Assembly: GCA_001414345.1 (NCBI GenBank)
Contig: LLCB01000246.1
Location: 26,632 to 90,631 of the forward strand
Reading direction: 5' to 3'
DNA: 64,000 nt
Source: Hymenoscyphus infarciens
Taxonomy: Eukaryota; Ascomycota; Leotiomycetes; Helotiales; Helotiaceae
Below the pieces are notes generated by a model. The model saw only the letters and a list, made by a program, of their open reading frames with translations. It was not told the DNA's origin and ran no database searches. Numbering within the stretch: the stretch's first letter is position 1; each line of letters starts with the position of its first letter. The translations under genes and the position numbers were made by a program. Positions 1 through 13,247 of this stretch are shown piece by piece.

Positions 1-179
1 GGTTGTGATTCCCATTCCCATTCCCATTCACTCTCTGATGCTGGGGGGTGGGCAGGGTCATGATTGGATGCCCCTTTTTCCGGGGTGACTGATGGGGTTT
101 CGTCCGTGGGACTCTCTTTTCCTTCTTCTTCTTCTACTTCCTCCTCCTCTTTGCTTGTTTCTGAATCCCTCATCTCCAT
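1..179 (-). CDS. Partial acidic hypothetical protein (N-terminus only)
   Basis: An open frame starts at an ATG at 179-177 (context AAAAAAATGG) and stays open to the window edge, about 59 codons. The product is highly acidic and low in complexity: a Glu-rich run near residues 11-21, a Ser/Thr/Pro stretch, then a repeated Trp-Glu motif near residues 52-57. No domain is visible. Base composition is normal and changes abruptly to AT-rich DNA about 10 bases upstream of the start, so this is probably the 5' end of a real gene bordering the transposon island. The GAATGG-type repeats coding the Trp-Glu run are also a simple repeat, so a non-coding explanation remains possible. Confidence 0.4.
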   Translation of the reverse strand, partial: MEMRDSETSKEEEEVEEEEGKESPTDETPSVTPEKGASNHDPAHPPASESEWEWEWESQ

Positions 180-229
180 TTTTTTTCTAGTTTTTTTCCC
201 TCGATAGGAGGGTTCGATGTACACCCTAA

Positions 230-1620
230 TAGAGTTATACACGTATAACTTCAAATCTTGAAGAGAGGTATAGTAGACTTGTTTAACTTACTTTTATTAA
301 GAGCGTAAATTTCTTTTCTTACTTACTTTGTTCTAGGTTCTATATAATCGTTTTTGTGAATCTATTTTTAAGATATTAAGAGAGTTTAATAGATACTCTA
401 ATAGAGTTATACACTTATAACTTTAACTCTTAAAGAGAGGTATAGTAGACTTACTTAACTTACTTTTATTAAGAGAGTAAGCCTATTTTCGCTCTTACTT
501 ACTTTGTTCTAGGTTCTATATAAGTGTTTTTATAAATCTGTTTTTAAGATATTAGAATAAGAAGAGAGAGTAGAGGAGAGGAGAGGTATATACTTATAAC
601 TTTAACTCTTAAAGAGAGGTATAATAGACTTGTTTAACTTACTTTTATTAAGAGAGTAACACTATTTTCGCTCTAGCTTTATTCTAGGTTTTATATAAGT
701 GTTTTTATAAATCTATTTTTAAGATATTAAGAGAGTTTAATAGATACCTTAATAGAGTTATACACTTATTTAAAAAGAGGTATAGTAGACTTACTTAACT
801 TACTTTTATTAAGAGAGTAAGACTATTTTCGCTCTTACTTACTTTGTTCTAGGTTTTATAGAATTAAGTGTTTTTGTAAAGCTGTTTTTAAGATATTAGG
901 ATAAGAGAGAGAGAGTAGAGAAGAGGAGAGGTATATACTTATAACTTTAAATCTTAAAGAGAGGTATAGTAGACTTATTTAATTTACTTTTATTAAAAGT
1001 ATAAGACTATTTTCGCTCTAGCTTTATTCTAGGTTTTATATAATTAATTGTTTTTATGAATCTGTTTTTGAGATATTAGAATAAGAAGAGAGAGTAGAGG
1101 AGAGGAGAGGTATATACTTATAACTTTAGATCTTAAAGAGAGGTATAGTAGACTTACTTAACTTACTTTTATTAAGAGAGTAAGCCTATTTTCGCTCTTA
1201 CTTACTTTATTCTAGGTTTTATATAATTAATTGTTTTTATAAAGCTGTTTTTAAGATATTAGAATAAGAGAGAGAGAGTAGAGAAGAGGAGAGATATATA
1301 CTTATAACTTTAACTCTTAAAGAGAGGTATAGTAGACTTATTTAACTTACTTATACTAAGAGCGTAAGACTATTTTCGCTCTGACTTTGTTCTAGGTTTT
1401 ATATAAGGGTTTTTATGAATCTGTTTTTGAGATATTAGAATAAGAGAGAGAGAGTAGAGAAGAGGAGAGATATATACTTATAACTTTGAATATTAAAGAG
1501 AGGTATAGTAGACTTGTTTAACTTACTTTTATTAAGAGAGTAAGACTATTTTCGCTCTAGCTTTATTCTAGGTTTTATATAATTAATCGTTTTTATAAAT
1601 CTGTTTTTAAGAGATTAGAA
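230..1620. repeat. Tandem satellite, about 178-bp unit, about 8 copies
   Basis: The motif AGGTATAGTAGACTT recurs near 266, 436, 618 (one mismatch), 779, 964, 1141, 1326 and 1501, a spacing of roughly 165-185 bp. Each unit also carries a TTTATTAAGAG(A/C)GTAAG block, a CTAGGTT(T/C)TATATAA block and an AAGATATTA block in the same order. Units differ by RIP-type transitions and small indels, and some contain an extra AGAGAGAGTAGAG purine tract. The array starts immediately next to the partial gene at the left edge. Confidence 0.85.
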
Positions 1621-1979
1621 TAGAGTCTTTAGAGCGTAAAAGTATTAGTTCTCGAGTAACCCGCGTTAGTAGTAGCGGCTAAGCTAAATCAGGTCTAGCC
1701 TCTAACTCTAACCTAAATTCTAGTATATCTAAAACTATACCTACTCTCTACCTTCTATCTAATACTAGCTCTAGCTCTAATAAATTATTTTTTTATATAT
1801 ATTAATAAAGCGCTCTCTAGAGTATCTTTTATACTTAAAATTATCTAAATTACTTATAAATTACCTACGTAAACGTAATACTAAGTAATATATCTATATA
1901 TTTATATAAAAAGATACTAAGAAATACTAAGACTACTCTCTTCTATTAAAAAGTCCTAGCCTACTTCTATACTTATGAC

Positions 1980-3149
1980 GGTTTCAGACCTGTCACGTGA
2001 CTCCTCACCGCCTGGCAGAATCCTGTATATTAGTATTATTTAGAGCTATCTCCGCTCTTCTTCGCTCTTTACTTTTAGTTTTCGCGTTAATAACTACGAA
2101 TAGACTACTTCTCTACTCTACTCTTATCTTATTATTATATTAAACTAAAGGTTACTCTTCTTATTAGGCTCTTAACCTCACTTCTATTCTAGTCTCTCTA
2201 CTATCGACTCTAGACCTCTCGCTAGCAACTCTCGAATTAATACTAAGCTTAAGACCTCTCTCTAACGTCTTTAGATCTCTCTCTCTAGCGTCTTCAGATC
2301 CTCTTCTTCTAGTATCTTCAGATCCCCTCTCTCTAGCGTCTATAGACTCTCTCTCTCTCTTTTTAAATAGCTAGTATCTAACTATAAAATGCTAATAATA
2401 GACTCTAATATCGTATACTAGGTATATAACTTTAGCTCTCTTATTAAGAAGAAATATTAATACGCTTACGTAATCGACGCTTCGATAAGACAGCTTATCT
2501 AGCTTATTATTAGTTAGTCTAAGCCTCTTACTAATAAGAAGAAGCCTCTCTACGCTCTCTCGTCGACTAAGCCTTCTACTAATAAGAAAGAGCCTCTCTA
2601 CGCTCTAATAAGAGAAGCCTTTTAAGCAGACCTTCTTACTTTTAGCTATATTATTTTCTAATAACTCTCGAAGCCTTCTTCTCCTTCTAATATTATAAAA
2701 GCTCTTAAAGCCTATACTTTAGTAATCGACAAAATCGTAGAAGTATATACTAGTCGCTTAGTAGATTATATAGATTAGTATTAGAGAGCGAATATAGAGA
2801 GTTTTAGGTAACTTAACGTATAGCTAGTATCTTACTACTCTTATAAAGCTAGTATCTCACGACTACCTTAGTAGAAGAAAAGGCAAGAGTATAGGCTAGG
2901 ACTAGTAGATATATAGATAGACAAGTATATAGATATAGAGCTTAAGAGCGAGCTCTACTAAAGAGAGAGAAATATAATAGCCTAGTTCTAGTTTTAGACC
3001 TATTATATAACTCTTTTACTACCTAGTAGAATCCTATATATTAGTATCGTTTAGAGCTATCTTCGCTCTTCGCTCTTTATCTTTAGTTTTCGCGTTAATA
3101 ACTACGAATAGACTACTTCTCTACTCTACTCCTACCTTATTATTATAAT
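1980..3149. mobile_element. Short (1.17-kb) element with ~155-bp terminal direct repeats
   Basis: Sequence at about 1980-2139 reappears at about 2990-3149, including the shared core CGCGTTAATAACTACGAATA and the following CTCTACTC stretch. The left copy still holds GTCACGTGACTCC, whereas the right copy has TATTATATAACTC at the same place, so the two ends have suffered RIP to different extents. The interior (about 850 bp) shows repeated AG-CCT-CT motifs and no readable polymerase. Size and structure suggest a non-autonomous LTR element (TRIM-like) or an internally deleted one. No target duplication could be fixed. Confidence 0.6.
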
Positions 3150-5033
3150 ACTCTCTAGAAGTATAGAAACCCTCTATATCTATCTTATTACTTTAAACTA
3201 TATAGAGAGTATATTTAGGCTCTAATAAGTAGATATATTAAAAAAAGCTCTAGTAAAAGCGATATTATAGTATTATCTAAGAGCGATTTAGAAAGTATTA
3301 TATATTTTAAGCCTAGTATAGCTACTCTACTAACGAATTTTTACTTATATTTTCTTACTCTCTTTAAACACTTTAATAGTATATATATAAATTATATTTA
3401 AAAGCTCTATTATTAATACTAGAAACTAAAGAGTAGACTCTTATAATTTATAAAGAAAAATATACTAGAAAATCTAAAGTATTATATAGCTAAGAGGTAT
3501 TAGAGACGTCTCTCGATTTTTATAAAAGCTTTTTACTCTACTACTAACTCTATTCTACTATCTACTACTTTCTACTAGCTCTTAGAACTAACACTTTTAC
3601 TCTTAGAATGCTTTTTCTATATAAGCTATTTATATATTAAAATACTCTAGTATACTTATTCTAAGAGAAAAAGTATTAGTCTTAAACTAGTAGTAGTAGC
3701 GGTCCTTTTTAGTAGATAGTAGTAGTCTTATATACTATATAAAGTAGAGCTTAAATTATTTAAAATCTATACTTAAATTACTCTAAATTACCTTATTTAA
3801 TACTTATACTTATATTTACCTAGAGAGTATACTTCTAGATAAGGTTTATTAAGTACTATAGTACTACTAATATTTCTCTTAAAATTTATAAGAGTATTAA
3901 GTAGAGAGTAGGTAGTTTTTATAAATTAATTTATAATAAATCCTAGGGTTTCTCTTAAAGTTTATAAGCCTTTAAAGAGAGATTAGATCTTTTATTTTAT
4001 CTAACTATCTATAATAGAGTTCTATATATTTAGTCTTTTCTTAAGCTCTCTTAACTACTTTATAATCTTTTAAGGCTTATTATATACGTAGATCTTACTA
4101 GACTTAGTATATTAAAAGTACTCTTTAAAAGCATTCCTAGGATACTTCTTTCTTATAAGGCTTTTATTCTCTATATTAATAATAGTATTATAATCTATAA
4201 TCTTCTTAAGAACCTTCTTAATAGATAAAGAAGGTACTATAAAGCTCTTATTATTTACCTCCTTATATATCTTCTTAGATTAAAAGATATCCTAGTTACT
4301 CTTATAATCGTAAAAAGGTAGTAGTAATCTCTTATACTAAATTTAGCTTTATAAACTATAAAGGTTAGAATAAAATAAGATAGATTTATTTACTTACTTT
4401 CTACTTATACTATACCTCTTACTTCTTCCTATATTACTTCCTAGAGTATAGCCTAGCCTAGTATTTATAAAGAATATAAGTATTATTAATAAATAATATC
4501 TCTAAATTCTCTTAAGTGCTAAGAATATCTCTAATCTTATATATTAGAAAAGAGGTAATAGAAGAGAGTAGGAGTTATAATTCAGTATATATAAGGCCTA
4601 GCTTCTAAATTTTCTTTGTAATTTTCAAGGCTTTTACTTCTTACTCTAGTTCTAGTTCTAGTTCTAGTTTCTCTATAATAGGCTAGCTAATAAGCCCTCT
4701 ATTTACTTAGAATATTATACGCTTAATAACCCTCTTTTAGCTATTATTCTTTATATAAGAGCTTAAGAATATAACGTAGTTTATAGTATAGTTATAATTA
4801 TAGTTATAGTAGTACTCGATAACGACCTTCTAAGGCGTACTTAGAAGAGAGAGAAGTTATAGCCTAGTATCCTCTTAGGTACTAATAGTAAGCTCTATCT
4901 CTTTCTTAGATAATACTCTATCCGCCTTCTCTTTTATAGCTAATATATAATACTCTAACTCTATAAACTAATCTATAAAGGCTAGGAGATAGCTAGTATT
5001 ATAGTAGTTAATATCTTTAGCTTTTAGTACTTA
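3150..5033. other. RIP-mutated sequence without assignable feature
   Basis: AT-rich, CpA-depleted DNA. The minus strand shows one frame around 3600-4150 in which most stops are TAA or TAG, which could derive from glutamine codons, but no polymerase, integrase or transposase motif could be recognised. It is probably a remnant of an older repeat into which the Copia element at 5039 inserted. Confidence 0.5.
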
Positions 5034-5038
5034 CTTAT

Positions 5039-5228
5039 TGTCGAGACAATTATAGAGTGAATATATCGGTTCCGGTTACCTAATTAGATAGTAGAATAAG
5101 GCCTATTTATACTTAGACCTTTATACTTATAGATAGACATATATAAATAAATAACTACTTTTTATATTACCTTTTAATCCTTTAAAGAGGGATAAGAAGA
5201 CTCTATTTATAACCTAGTTATACTAATA
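5039..5228 (+). repeat. 5' LTR of Copia element 1
   Basis: 190 bp, starting TGTCGAGAC and ending ACTAATA (a CA end mutated to TA). It pairs with 11695-11884 and differs from it mainly by C/T and G/A transitions. Confidence 0.9.
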
Positions 5229-8200
5229 CTAATTAGTATATATATATAGATTAGATTACTTAGTTACTTATATTAGACGCTTTCTGTCTTAGTAGTATTA
5301 TCTCTTCTATTCTAGTAGGAATATAATATTATAAGTAGTTATAGAGTAAAAGCCTCCTTTTTGTCCTAGTAGGAGATTAACTTTTACTATTATAAAGAGT
5401 TTCTGTCCTAGTATTCTTTTGTCTTTAAAAAGAACTATAGATCTATTGATTATTCCTTTGATTAATTATTACGAAACCGACTAATTTAACACTTTCTTAG
5501 CTTATTAATAAACATTTTAAAAGTATTAATCTATTACCTTTCTTAAAGACTCTATAATATTATTAAAAATATATAATTCTTACCTAAATTCTCTTTCTAA
5601 ATTTACTAAGATATTTACCTTTTATTTTAAGTCTTTAATTTACTATACTTTTAGACTATCTTACTATAAGATAGGTATCTCTAGCTAGGCTTCTAGCTCT
5701 CTAATATTCTACTCTCTATTCCTCTAATATCCTTATTCTCTAATAATAAGTTCTTTAACCTTAAATTACTAAAAGAGTTAATAAACAACACTATGTTAGG
5801 CCTTAGTAGAAGCTAATCTTTATAGAAGGAGGATAGTAGTAACCCTCTTAGCGACTCTCTTAATAATAATTTAGATAAATATAAAATATATAAAGATATA
5901 GTAGAATATCTAACTAATATAGTTAAGCTATTTACTAGAAAGTATAAGACTAGTAAAGAGGATAATAAGGAACTTTAGTATACTTTCTAAGAGGACTTCT
6001 AAGAATAGATAGTTAATAACTTTAATACTATGAAAGTAAGAGTAGTATTAAGACTCTAATCTATACTTAGATATTATAGATATTATATACTAAATTATAA
6101 GAATATAAAGATAGTAGAATTACTTCTTTAAATACTTTAAGAGAATAAACGATCTAGACTCTCTTATAAGGAATTAGAAGAGATTATTCGTTTAGGTAAT
6201 ACTTCTTCTAATAAACTTGAATAGAGAATTAATAATCTTATTCTAGATCTATTAAATCCTTTATATTGATTATTCTAAGAAGGATCTATGCTAAAGATAG
6301 TAAAGTTAATATTAAGATTATCTAAATTAAATTTACTTATACTAGAGGTATATTATATAGATCTTATTAAGTTAAATTAAAAAGAGACTATCTTAGAAGC
6401 CTACTCTAGAGCTTATCTAGAGCTAAAATAACCTGATTTAGAAGTAAGATAGTTAAATTTCTCTAAGTTAAGCTAAAAGAGGGCTTATTTATCTACTTAT
6501 AATTAGCTTATCTAGTGTTATATCTAGCCTACTTTAGATAAGGACGTTCTTCTCTTTAATATAACTTTGTTAAATATAGCTATTAGTATAATTCCTCTTT
6601 TAAATTTAACTTTAAAATTACTAAAACTCGCTTATTTTAGTAGTTTAAGTTAATAATCTAAGAAGCTTTAACTAGAGTTCTCTTCTCTTATTTGTTCCTT
6701 TATATATCTACTTTCTTTAAATAGTAATCTACTCTCTCTAAGACCTTCTTAATTACTAATAAAGTACTTCTATGTTCTAGAATATTAAGAGTACTAATAT
6801 CTCTAATAACTAACTTATTAACTAGAATGTTAGAAGTACTAATATCTCTAATAACTAACTTATTAATAATCCTAGCTTAGATAAATTAACATATTAAATT
6901 AACCTCTCTAATATCCTCGACCTTAAGGTTTTATATATCTATTAAAGCTATAATATTTAGATAGTAGCTTTAGATACTATATAATAGACCTAGATCTTAT
7001 TTATTCTCCTCTCTATCCTTACTAGCTAGATATTCCTAGTTAAAATCTATAGTATAGTAAGATACTATATAACTTATTTTCTAGAGAAATCGCCAACGTT
7101 TCTAAGGTGTATATAGAGGAAATGTAATATAGTAGAAAGAAGAATAACTTTAATCTTAAGCTTAATATATTTTATAATATCTGTCTTTATAATAGTATAC
7201 TAATTATATACTATTATTTAACCCTTCTTATAATACTTAAAGAACTTATACTTACCTATTATTATACTAATATTATATATAGAAGTAAACTCTTATTTGT
7301 AGATATATATAAAAACATCTAGGATTATTTTAAAGATAATTCCTATTACTAAAACGTTCTTTTTAAATAGAACACTCTTTAGTATAAATAATTTAAGATT
7401 AATAATACTAATAAATTAGTATTCTAATATCTTAAGTTATACTTAGATGAACTTAATAAACTCTTCTATAGTCTATATTCTAAGCTTTAGAATAAGTATA
7501 CTTTTATAAATAAAATTATAATAGGATATTAAAATATAGTAGAATTCTATACTACTCTTAGAGGAGCTTCTCTAGATAGGAACCTCTAATCTACTATTAA
7601 TACTCTATGTTAATCTGTTAATAATTATAAGAACTTTTATAGAAGTAGTATAAGAATAGTAAGTTAATAAGTATATATTATAGAAGAATTAGAAGTAGAA
7701 TAGTATACTACTAACTATAAATTTTATAGTAACTATATATCTAATTACCTTATAAATTCTCTAAGATTTAAGAGAGTATATTAGATTTATAAAAAGCTAA
7801 ATTATTAGTTCTAAGATTACTCTAAAGATAAGTAGGATTAATATATAGAATAATATTATTAATAACTTAAGAAAAAGTATAGAGATACCTTTAAGGAAAA
7901 GAGCTTTAACTATAACGTCTAGTAATATATTTTAAACGTAGAAGAGCTTTATAATAATTTAAATATTAACTAATTAAAAGAGATATTTATTATTAACAAC
8001 CTTTTATTTCTTAATATTAAGCTAGATAATAATATTTAATAATTTATTACTTTTTATAGTACTATTAATACTATTAATACTAAATGGATTATTTTTAAAT
8101 TAGCTAACGCCTCTTTTATCTATTTAATAACTAGGGATATTTAAGAGGACTATAAGAATAAGGAATATAAGACTCTTATATAACATAGTATTAAAAGATA

Positions 8201-8629
8201 TAAGAAGACTGAATTCTTTAGTATTATAATTAATACTAGTACTACTAAATACTCTACTATTAGATATAACTAATTCCTAGTATATAATAACCTTATATAT
8301 AAATTACTACTATTACTAAATAGTAGCTTTATAATTACCTTTGAAATTAGTAATACTTAGTCTATTAGAAAGGTAAAAATAACAACTTCTATTAGTATTA
8401 TTAACTTCTATATATATTAGTCTAATATCTTATTTTTACTTTCTATTAAAGATATAGACTAACTAAGAGTATTCTATAATAATATTAAGAACCTCTTTAT
8501 TAGAAAGCGTAAAAACAAAAAAGAAGTTTTCCTAGTAATCTACTAATTTAGCTATCCTTTCTTATTATAAAATAGAGCTATTACTACTTATATATAATAA
8601 TTCCTAAGCTTACTTATAAACATCGAGCT

Positions 8630-11515
8630 TATATATCTCTATTAACGATTTAGCTATCTATCTATTATTAGATTATTAATACTTTTAGAGTATACTAGAA
8701 AAGACTTTAATTCTAAAGTACTTAACTATCTAACTAAATTCTATAAATTTTATTAGAAGTATAAGAAGTTCTTTAGTTAATTTAAATTTACTTTATATAA
8801 TAATAAGATAGACTTTAACTTTATAGTTATTATAGACATTATGTATATTAAAAGAAGCCTATTACTATATATTATTAACTTAGCTACCTACTTCTAAGCT
8901 AGCTATTAGTTAAGAAATATAACTTTAAAGTATATATTTAAGAAGTTTCTTAAATATTAGGTTAATACTTACTTAAAACCTCTAGTAATAATTATTACTA
9001 ATACTAGTAAGAATCTTATAAGTAAGGAATTTATCTAATAAGTAAGAGCTATAAGAATAACTATTATGTCTATATCTATAAAGGTATATAATTTAATTAG
9101 AATTATTAAACGATATTATAAACTAATTTATTAAGCCTACTAAATATTTAAAGAAGCTTATCTAGACCTTACTAAGGATATACTTTTATAGATAGCTTTT
9201 AAGGTAATTAATAACACTGCTAGCCTAGATAGCCTTATCTCTATACTTCTTGTTTTTAAAGTATATACTTATATATTAGATAATAATACCCTATCTCCTA
9301 GAATAGCCTAAAGAGCTATAATATATAATAAAGCTTAAGACAAGGTATAAAAGATATAAGCAAAAAGATAAGTTAATAATGCTTTAAATACTTAGAACAG
9401 TTCTAATAAGAATTATCTATATAATTTACTCTTAAATTCTAATATCCTCGTTTAATAAAAAAAGAGTAAATAGACTAGACCTTTTAAATTAATTAGTATT
9501 AATAATAAAGAGTATATTATTAAATTACCTAGTAGACCTACTAAATTTAGATCTATAGTTATAAAGCCTTATTATTCTCCTCTCTTATAGTATAGAGATC
9601 CTATTCTAGATAGGGATTAGCTAGCTAAGGATACTAATTAAGAAGTATAATAATTTAAGGACCTAGAATTAGAAATAGACCTTAATACTCTACTACTATC
9701 TTTTATAGTAATACGCTCTTAATTAATATTACTTTTAATTCCTAAACTAATTCTATTAACTATACTACTAAAGTAAAAGAGAGGATAACTACTAAAGAAT
9801 CTAAAAGTCTTCTCTTAATTCTTAGAATATCTTAATCTTATTAATACTTATATATTTAAAGCTAGTATATCTAAGATCTTTATCTAAAGTAAGGTTAACA
9901 GAAAGGAACGTTTTATCTAATATAATAAGGATATCTCTAAGACTCTACATCTTATTAAATTAAATAGTATATAAGAAGGTATATATATTAGCGTATGCTA
10001 ATCTGAATTCAAGGGCCTTACTAATAGAGGTATACTTAAAATAATTACCTATAACTAACTTCTAAAAGAGGCTAGAATATTTAGATCTAAATTCGTTAAT
10101 ACTATTAAATTCCCTAATATAGTATAAGCTATAGAAAAGTTAAGATTAGTAATTTAAGGATTTAATAATAATAGTAAAAAGGTTATTCTTACTTAATTAC
10201 TTATAATTTAATATATAAGCTAGAGACTTATTATTACCTTTTTTATTATATCTTACTAATAATTTAGCTTCTTTTTAAAAGATATTTCCTAGGCTTATAT
10301 ATAGTCTATTACCTAATTAGAATAATAAATTTTTATCTATCTATTAAAAGACGAAGGATAGTAGAAGGGAATTATCTAAGAAGTAATAAGACTTTTTTAT
10401 AGTATTATAGAAGCTAGAAACTATTAGTTTAATACTTACTAAAAGTATTACTTAAAAGTACTTTAAATAAAAGAATTAATATATAATCCTTGTCTTTTAT
10501 ATATTAATAAGGAATAATACTTTAGTATTATAGGTTTCTAAACCGACGATACCTTTATCTTTATTAATAAAGGATTTATTAATAATAAGGAATTAAAGCT
10601 TAAAGAAGCTAAATTCGCTATTAAGGACTATAAGGAATTAACTAAGGACTATCTACTTAAATTTAATAGAGGTAAAATTATAATTAATTTCTTAGACTTG
10701 CTTAATCCTAAGGTTATACTTATCTAGGATTATTCTAAGAATATTAAATTAGTAAGTATTAAGCTTATTAATCTTAAAAGCTCTTATAGTACGATTTGAT
10801 TAAAGGCTTTTATAAAAGAGTAATACGTTATATAACGTGCTTATAGAGCCTATATAGCTATGGTATTATAACTAGAAGCTGCTTTCGATTTATCGACTAC
10901 TGCTTAAATAATCGACTCTTAAAAGGAAGATATTAACGTTCTTAATAAGAGACTTTAATAGTAAATCGATAATCCTAATAGAGGACTTACTTATGTAGAG
11001 TTAAATTAGAAAAGTTTTAAATTAATTCTATTTACTAATTCCTCTTTTACTAATAATAAGGATTATACTTTATAAATTAGATATGTTCTTATATTAGTAG
11101 ATAAAGATAATAAAGCTAATATCTTATACTAGTTATTTATAAAGTATAAGAGAGTTACTTATAGTGTTTTAGCCTCTAAGTTATATATTTTAAGTAGAGG
11201 ATTTAATATTACTAGTACTATTAAATTGATAATTAAGCTTATTCTTAATTAATTAGTTCTACTTATAATTTATACTAATTCTAAGTTAATTTATAACTAT
11301 CTTATAAGACTTAGTATTACTAAGGAAAAGAGACTAATAATTAATATTATAAGACTTTGATAAGTATATAAACGTTAAGAGATCTATAATATTAAATAGA
11401 TTAATAGTATAAGTAATCTTATAGATACTATAACTAAATCTAAGTCTTATAATACTTTAAAGGATCTTATTAATATTAATAGATTAAAGGTAAAAGTAAT
11501 AGAATAGGTAGAATA
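8630..11515 (+). pseudogene. Decayed Copia pol (integrase, RT, RNase H)
   Basis: Reading through stops in frame shows fungal Copia landmarks. Near 8830-9000 there is an integrase segment with the Asp-Ile-Met-Tyr-Ile pattern. Near 9450-9560 a C-terminal integrase segment ends in a Lys-Leu-Pro-Ser pattern. Near 10520 there is a GFQTDDTF-like stretch typical of the end of Copia RT. RNase H follows, with a FTNSSFTNNKDYTL-like core at about 11036 and a TKEKRLIINI-like stretch near 11325. Most interrupting stops correspond to Gln or Trp codons hit by RIP. The family assignment is firm; enzymatic function is lost. Confidence 0.85.
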
Positions 11516-11694
11516 TAAGAAAGATAGGTATATAAGAAATATAGACGAATAAGTGAGAATAGATAGGTAGAATAGAGTATTCTAATTAGCTAGATAAATA
11601 GAATAGAGAGCTCTTATTAGTAGATTTTATTAATCTTTTTTAATTATATTTTTAACGGTTTTTACTAATATATCTTACTTCTAAGTTACCCTAG

Positions 11695-11884
11695 TATTAG
11701 GACAATTATAGAGTAAATATATTAGTTCTAGTTACCTAATCGAGTAGTAGAATAAGGCCTATTTATACTCGGACCTTTATACTTATAAATAAGTATATAT
11801 AAATAAATAACTACTTTTTACGTTATCTTTTGATCTCTTAAAGAGAGATAGAAAGACCCTATTTATAACCTAGTTACACTAACA
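11695..11884 (+). repeat. 3' LTR of Copia element 1
   Basis: 190 bp, starting TATTAGGAC (mutated TG start) and ending ACTAACA. It is the same length as the 5' copy, with the CTTAT duplication directly after it. Confidence 0.9.
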
Positions 11885-11889
11885 CTTAT

Positions 11890-13077
11890 AGTTATACTTT
11901 AAGATATAGATAAGAATATCCTCTAACTCTTATAGAATCGTAGTACTCTTCTTCTCTTTTTTAGCTCGCTTTTTATAAAGCTCTAACTCTATAGTATTAT
12001 TAGTAGTAGAGGTAGAAGTAGAGATAGAGGTAGAGATAGAGGTATAGAAGTAGAATAAAAGCTATCTTAATTTATAAGTGAATAAAAACATCTTCTAATC
12101 TCTAATCTTTTAACCTTTTAACCTTTTAACCTCTTAACCTCTTTCTCTCTAACTAACCTACTTATAATATAGACTCTCTTAATAAATTAGATAAAGAGAG
12201 CGTACTTAATATAGATATTAAAGAAGTAAATAAGGATATACTTAATACCTAGAATAAAAAAGACGCTTTTAAATTAGCTTTTATATAAATAGAAAATAGC
12301 TTCTCTTTATATAAATATCTAAAAGTAATACTAAAGGTAACTTATTTCTTACTTCTAAGACTTCTCTTGAAATTTATAAGGCTAATTACTCTAGCTTCTA
12401 AGATTACTTCCTTAAGTTTATAACTATTATCTATAGAGAGGAGAGTAATAAGAATATAAAAGTATCTTATAAAAGAGCCTTCTATCTTATCTATACTTAG
12501 ATTATTACTAGATATAAGAGTTCTAAGTATTCTATAAAAGGCTTTAAAGAGGAAGAGCTTACTCTTTATAATAGTAAAGGCTAATTCTACTTATAAGCAC
12601 TTAAGATAAGACTAGTAATAAGCTAGGGGTTTTTAAGAGAGCTTAATAAGAGTAATCTTATATAGAGGTAAGTATCTAGTAGTAAATATAATAATAATCT
12701 ATCGCTCTTCTAAGAAGTTTTAAAGTATATAATTAGCTTATAAAGAAAAAAGGTAAGTAAATATCTTTATAAATTATAAGAGTACTAATTATTCTAGATC
12801 TATACTAGAGAGATTACTATAAGCGTATACTCTATTATTAATAAAGACTCTAAGAAGCTATATAATATTAATTATAATATAGAATTATTATAATATATTA
12901 CTAATCTTAGAAGTAATCTAAAGACAGTTTAGAGAGAGCTTATATAGAGAAGTATAATATAAGCTATCTACTTTTTATTCTTCTTTTACCTATTCTAATT
13001 TAATAAAGTTCTTAAGTTCTAGATATATTATATTAAGGTTATTAATAAGTAGATTAGTAAGATTAAGCTAATACTTA
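11890..13077 (+). mobile_element. Left half of an older retroelement split by Copia element 2
   Basis: RIP-mutated sequence. From about 12140 the plus strand has a frame readable through Gln-type stops and rich in Lys, Tyr and Leu, compatible with a gag region. It stops abruptly at the ACTTA target site (13073-13077) of the Copia element inserted at 13078 and seems to resume at 19320. The start of this older element was not found; 11890-12140 holds AG-rich simple repeats. Confidence 0.5.
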
Positions 13078-13247
13078 TATTAGTATGACTTATAGTTATA
13101 AAAGCGATATAAAAAGAGTTATATTATCGTTTATATATACCGAGTAAAGCTAGCTACGATATCTACTTAAGTAGCTCTTAAGCGAGAAGTACGTATACCT
13201 ACGTATACTAATCTGAATCGCTATTTACTCTTAAATATATACCGATA
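13078..13247 (-). repeat. LTR of Copia element 2 (left end, 3' LTR of the element)
   Basis: 170 bp, TATTAGTATGACTTATAG ... ACCGATA. It matches 19145-19314 with mostly transition differences. Outer ends fit TG...CA after RIP. Confidence 0.9.

Larger units (their letters stand above)
5039..11884 (+). mobile_element. Full-length Ty1/Copia LTR retrotransposon, RIP-inactivated
   Basis: Two 190-bp LTRs (5039-5228 and 11695-11884) bound 6.85 kb. Both fit a TG...CA ended repeat once RIP transitions are allowed, and the element is flanked by the perfect 5-bp duplication CTTAT at 5034-5038 and 11885-11889. The plus strand carries gag-like sequence from about 5800, an integrase core near 8800-9580, reverse transcriptase sequence around 10400-10800 and a Copia-type RNase H near 11030-11515. 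Domain order integrase before RT/RNase H identifies Copia rather than Gypsy. All frames are broken by many stops, mostly TAA or TAG where Gln is expected, so it cannot encode protein. Confidence 0.93.
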
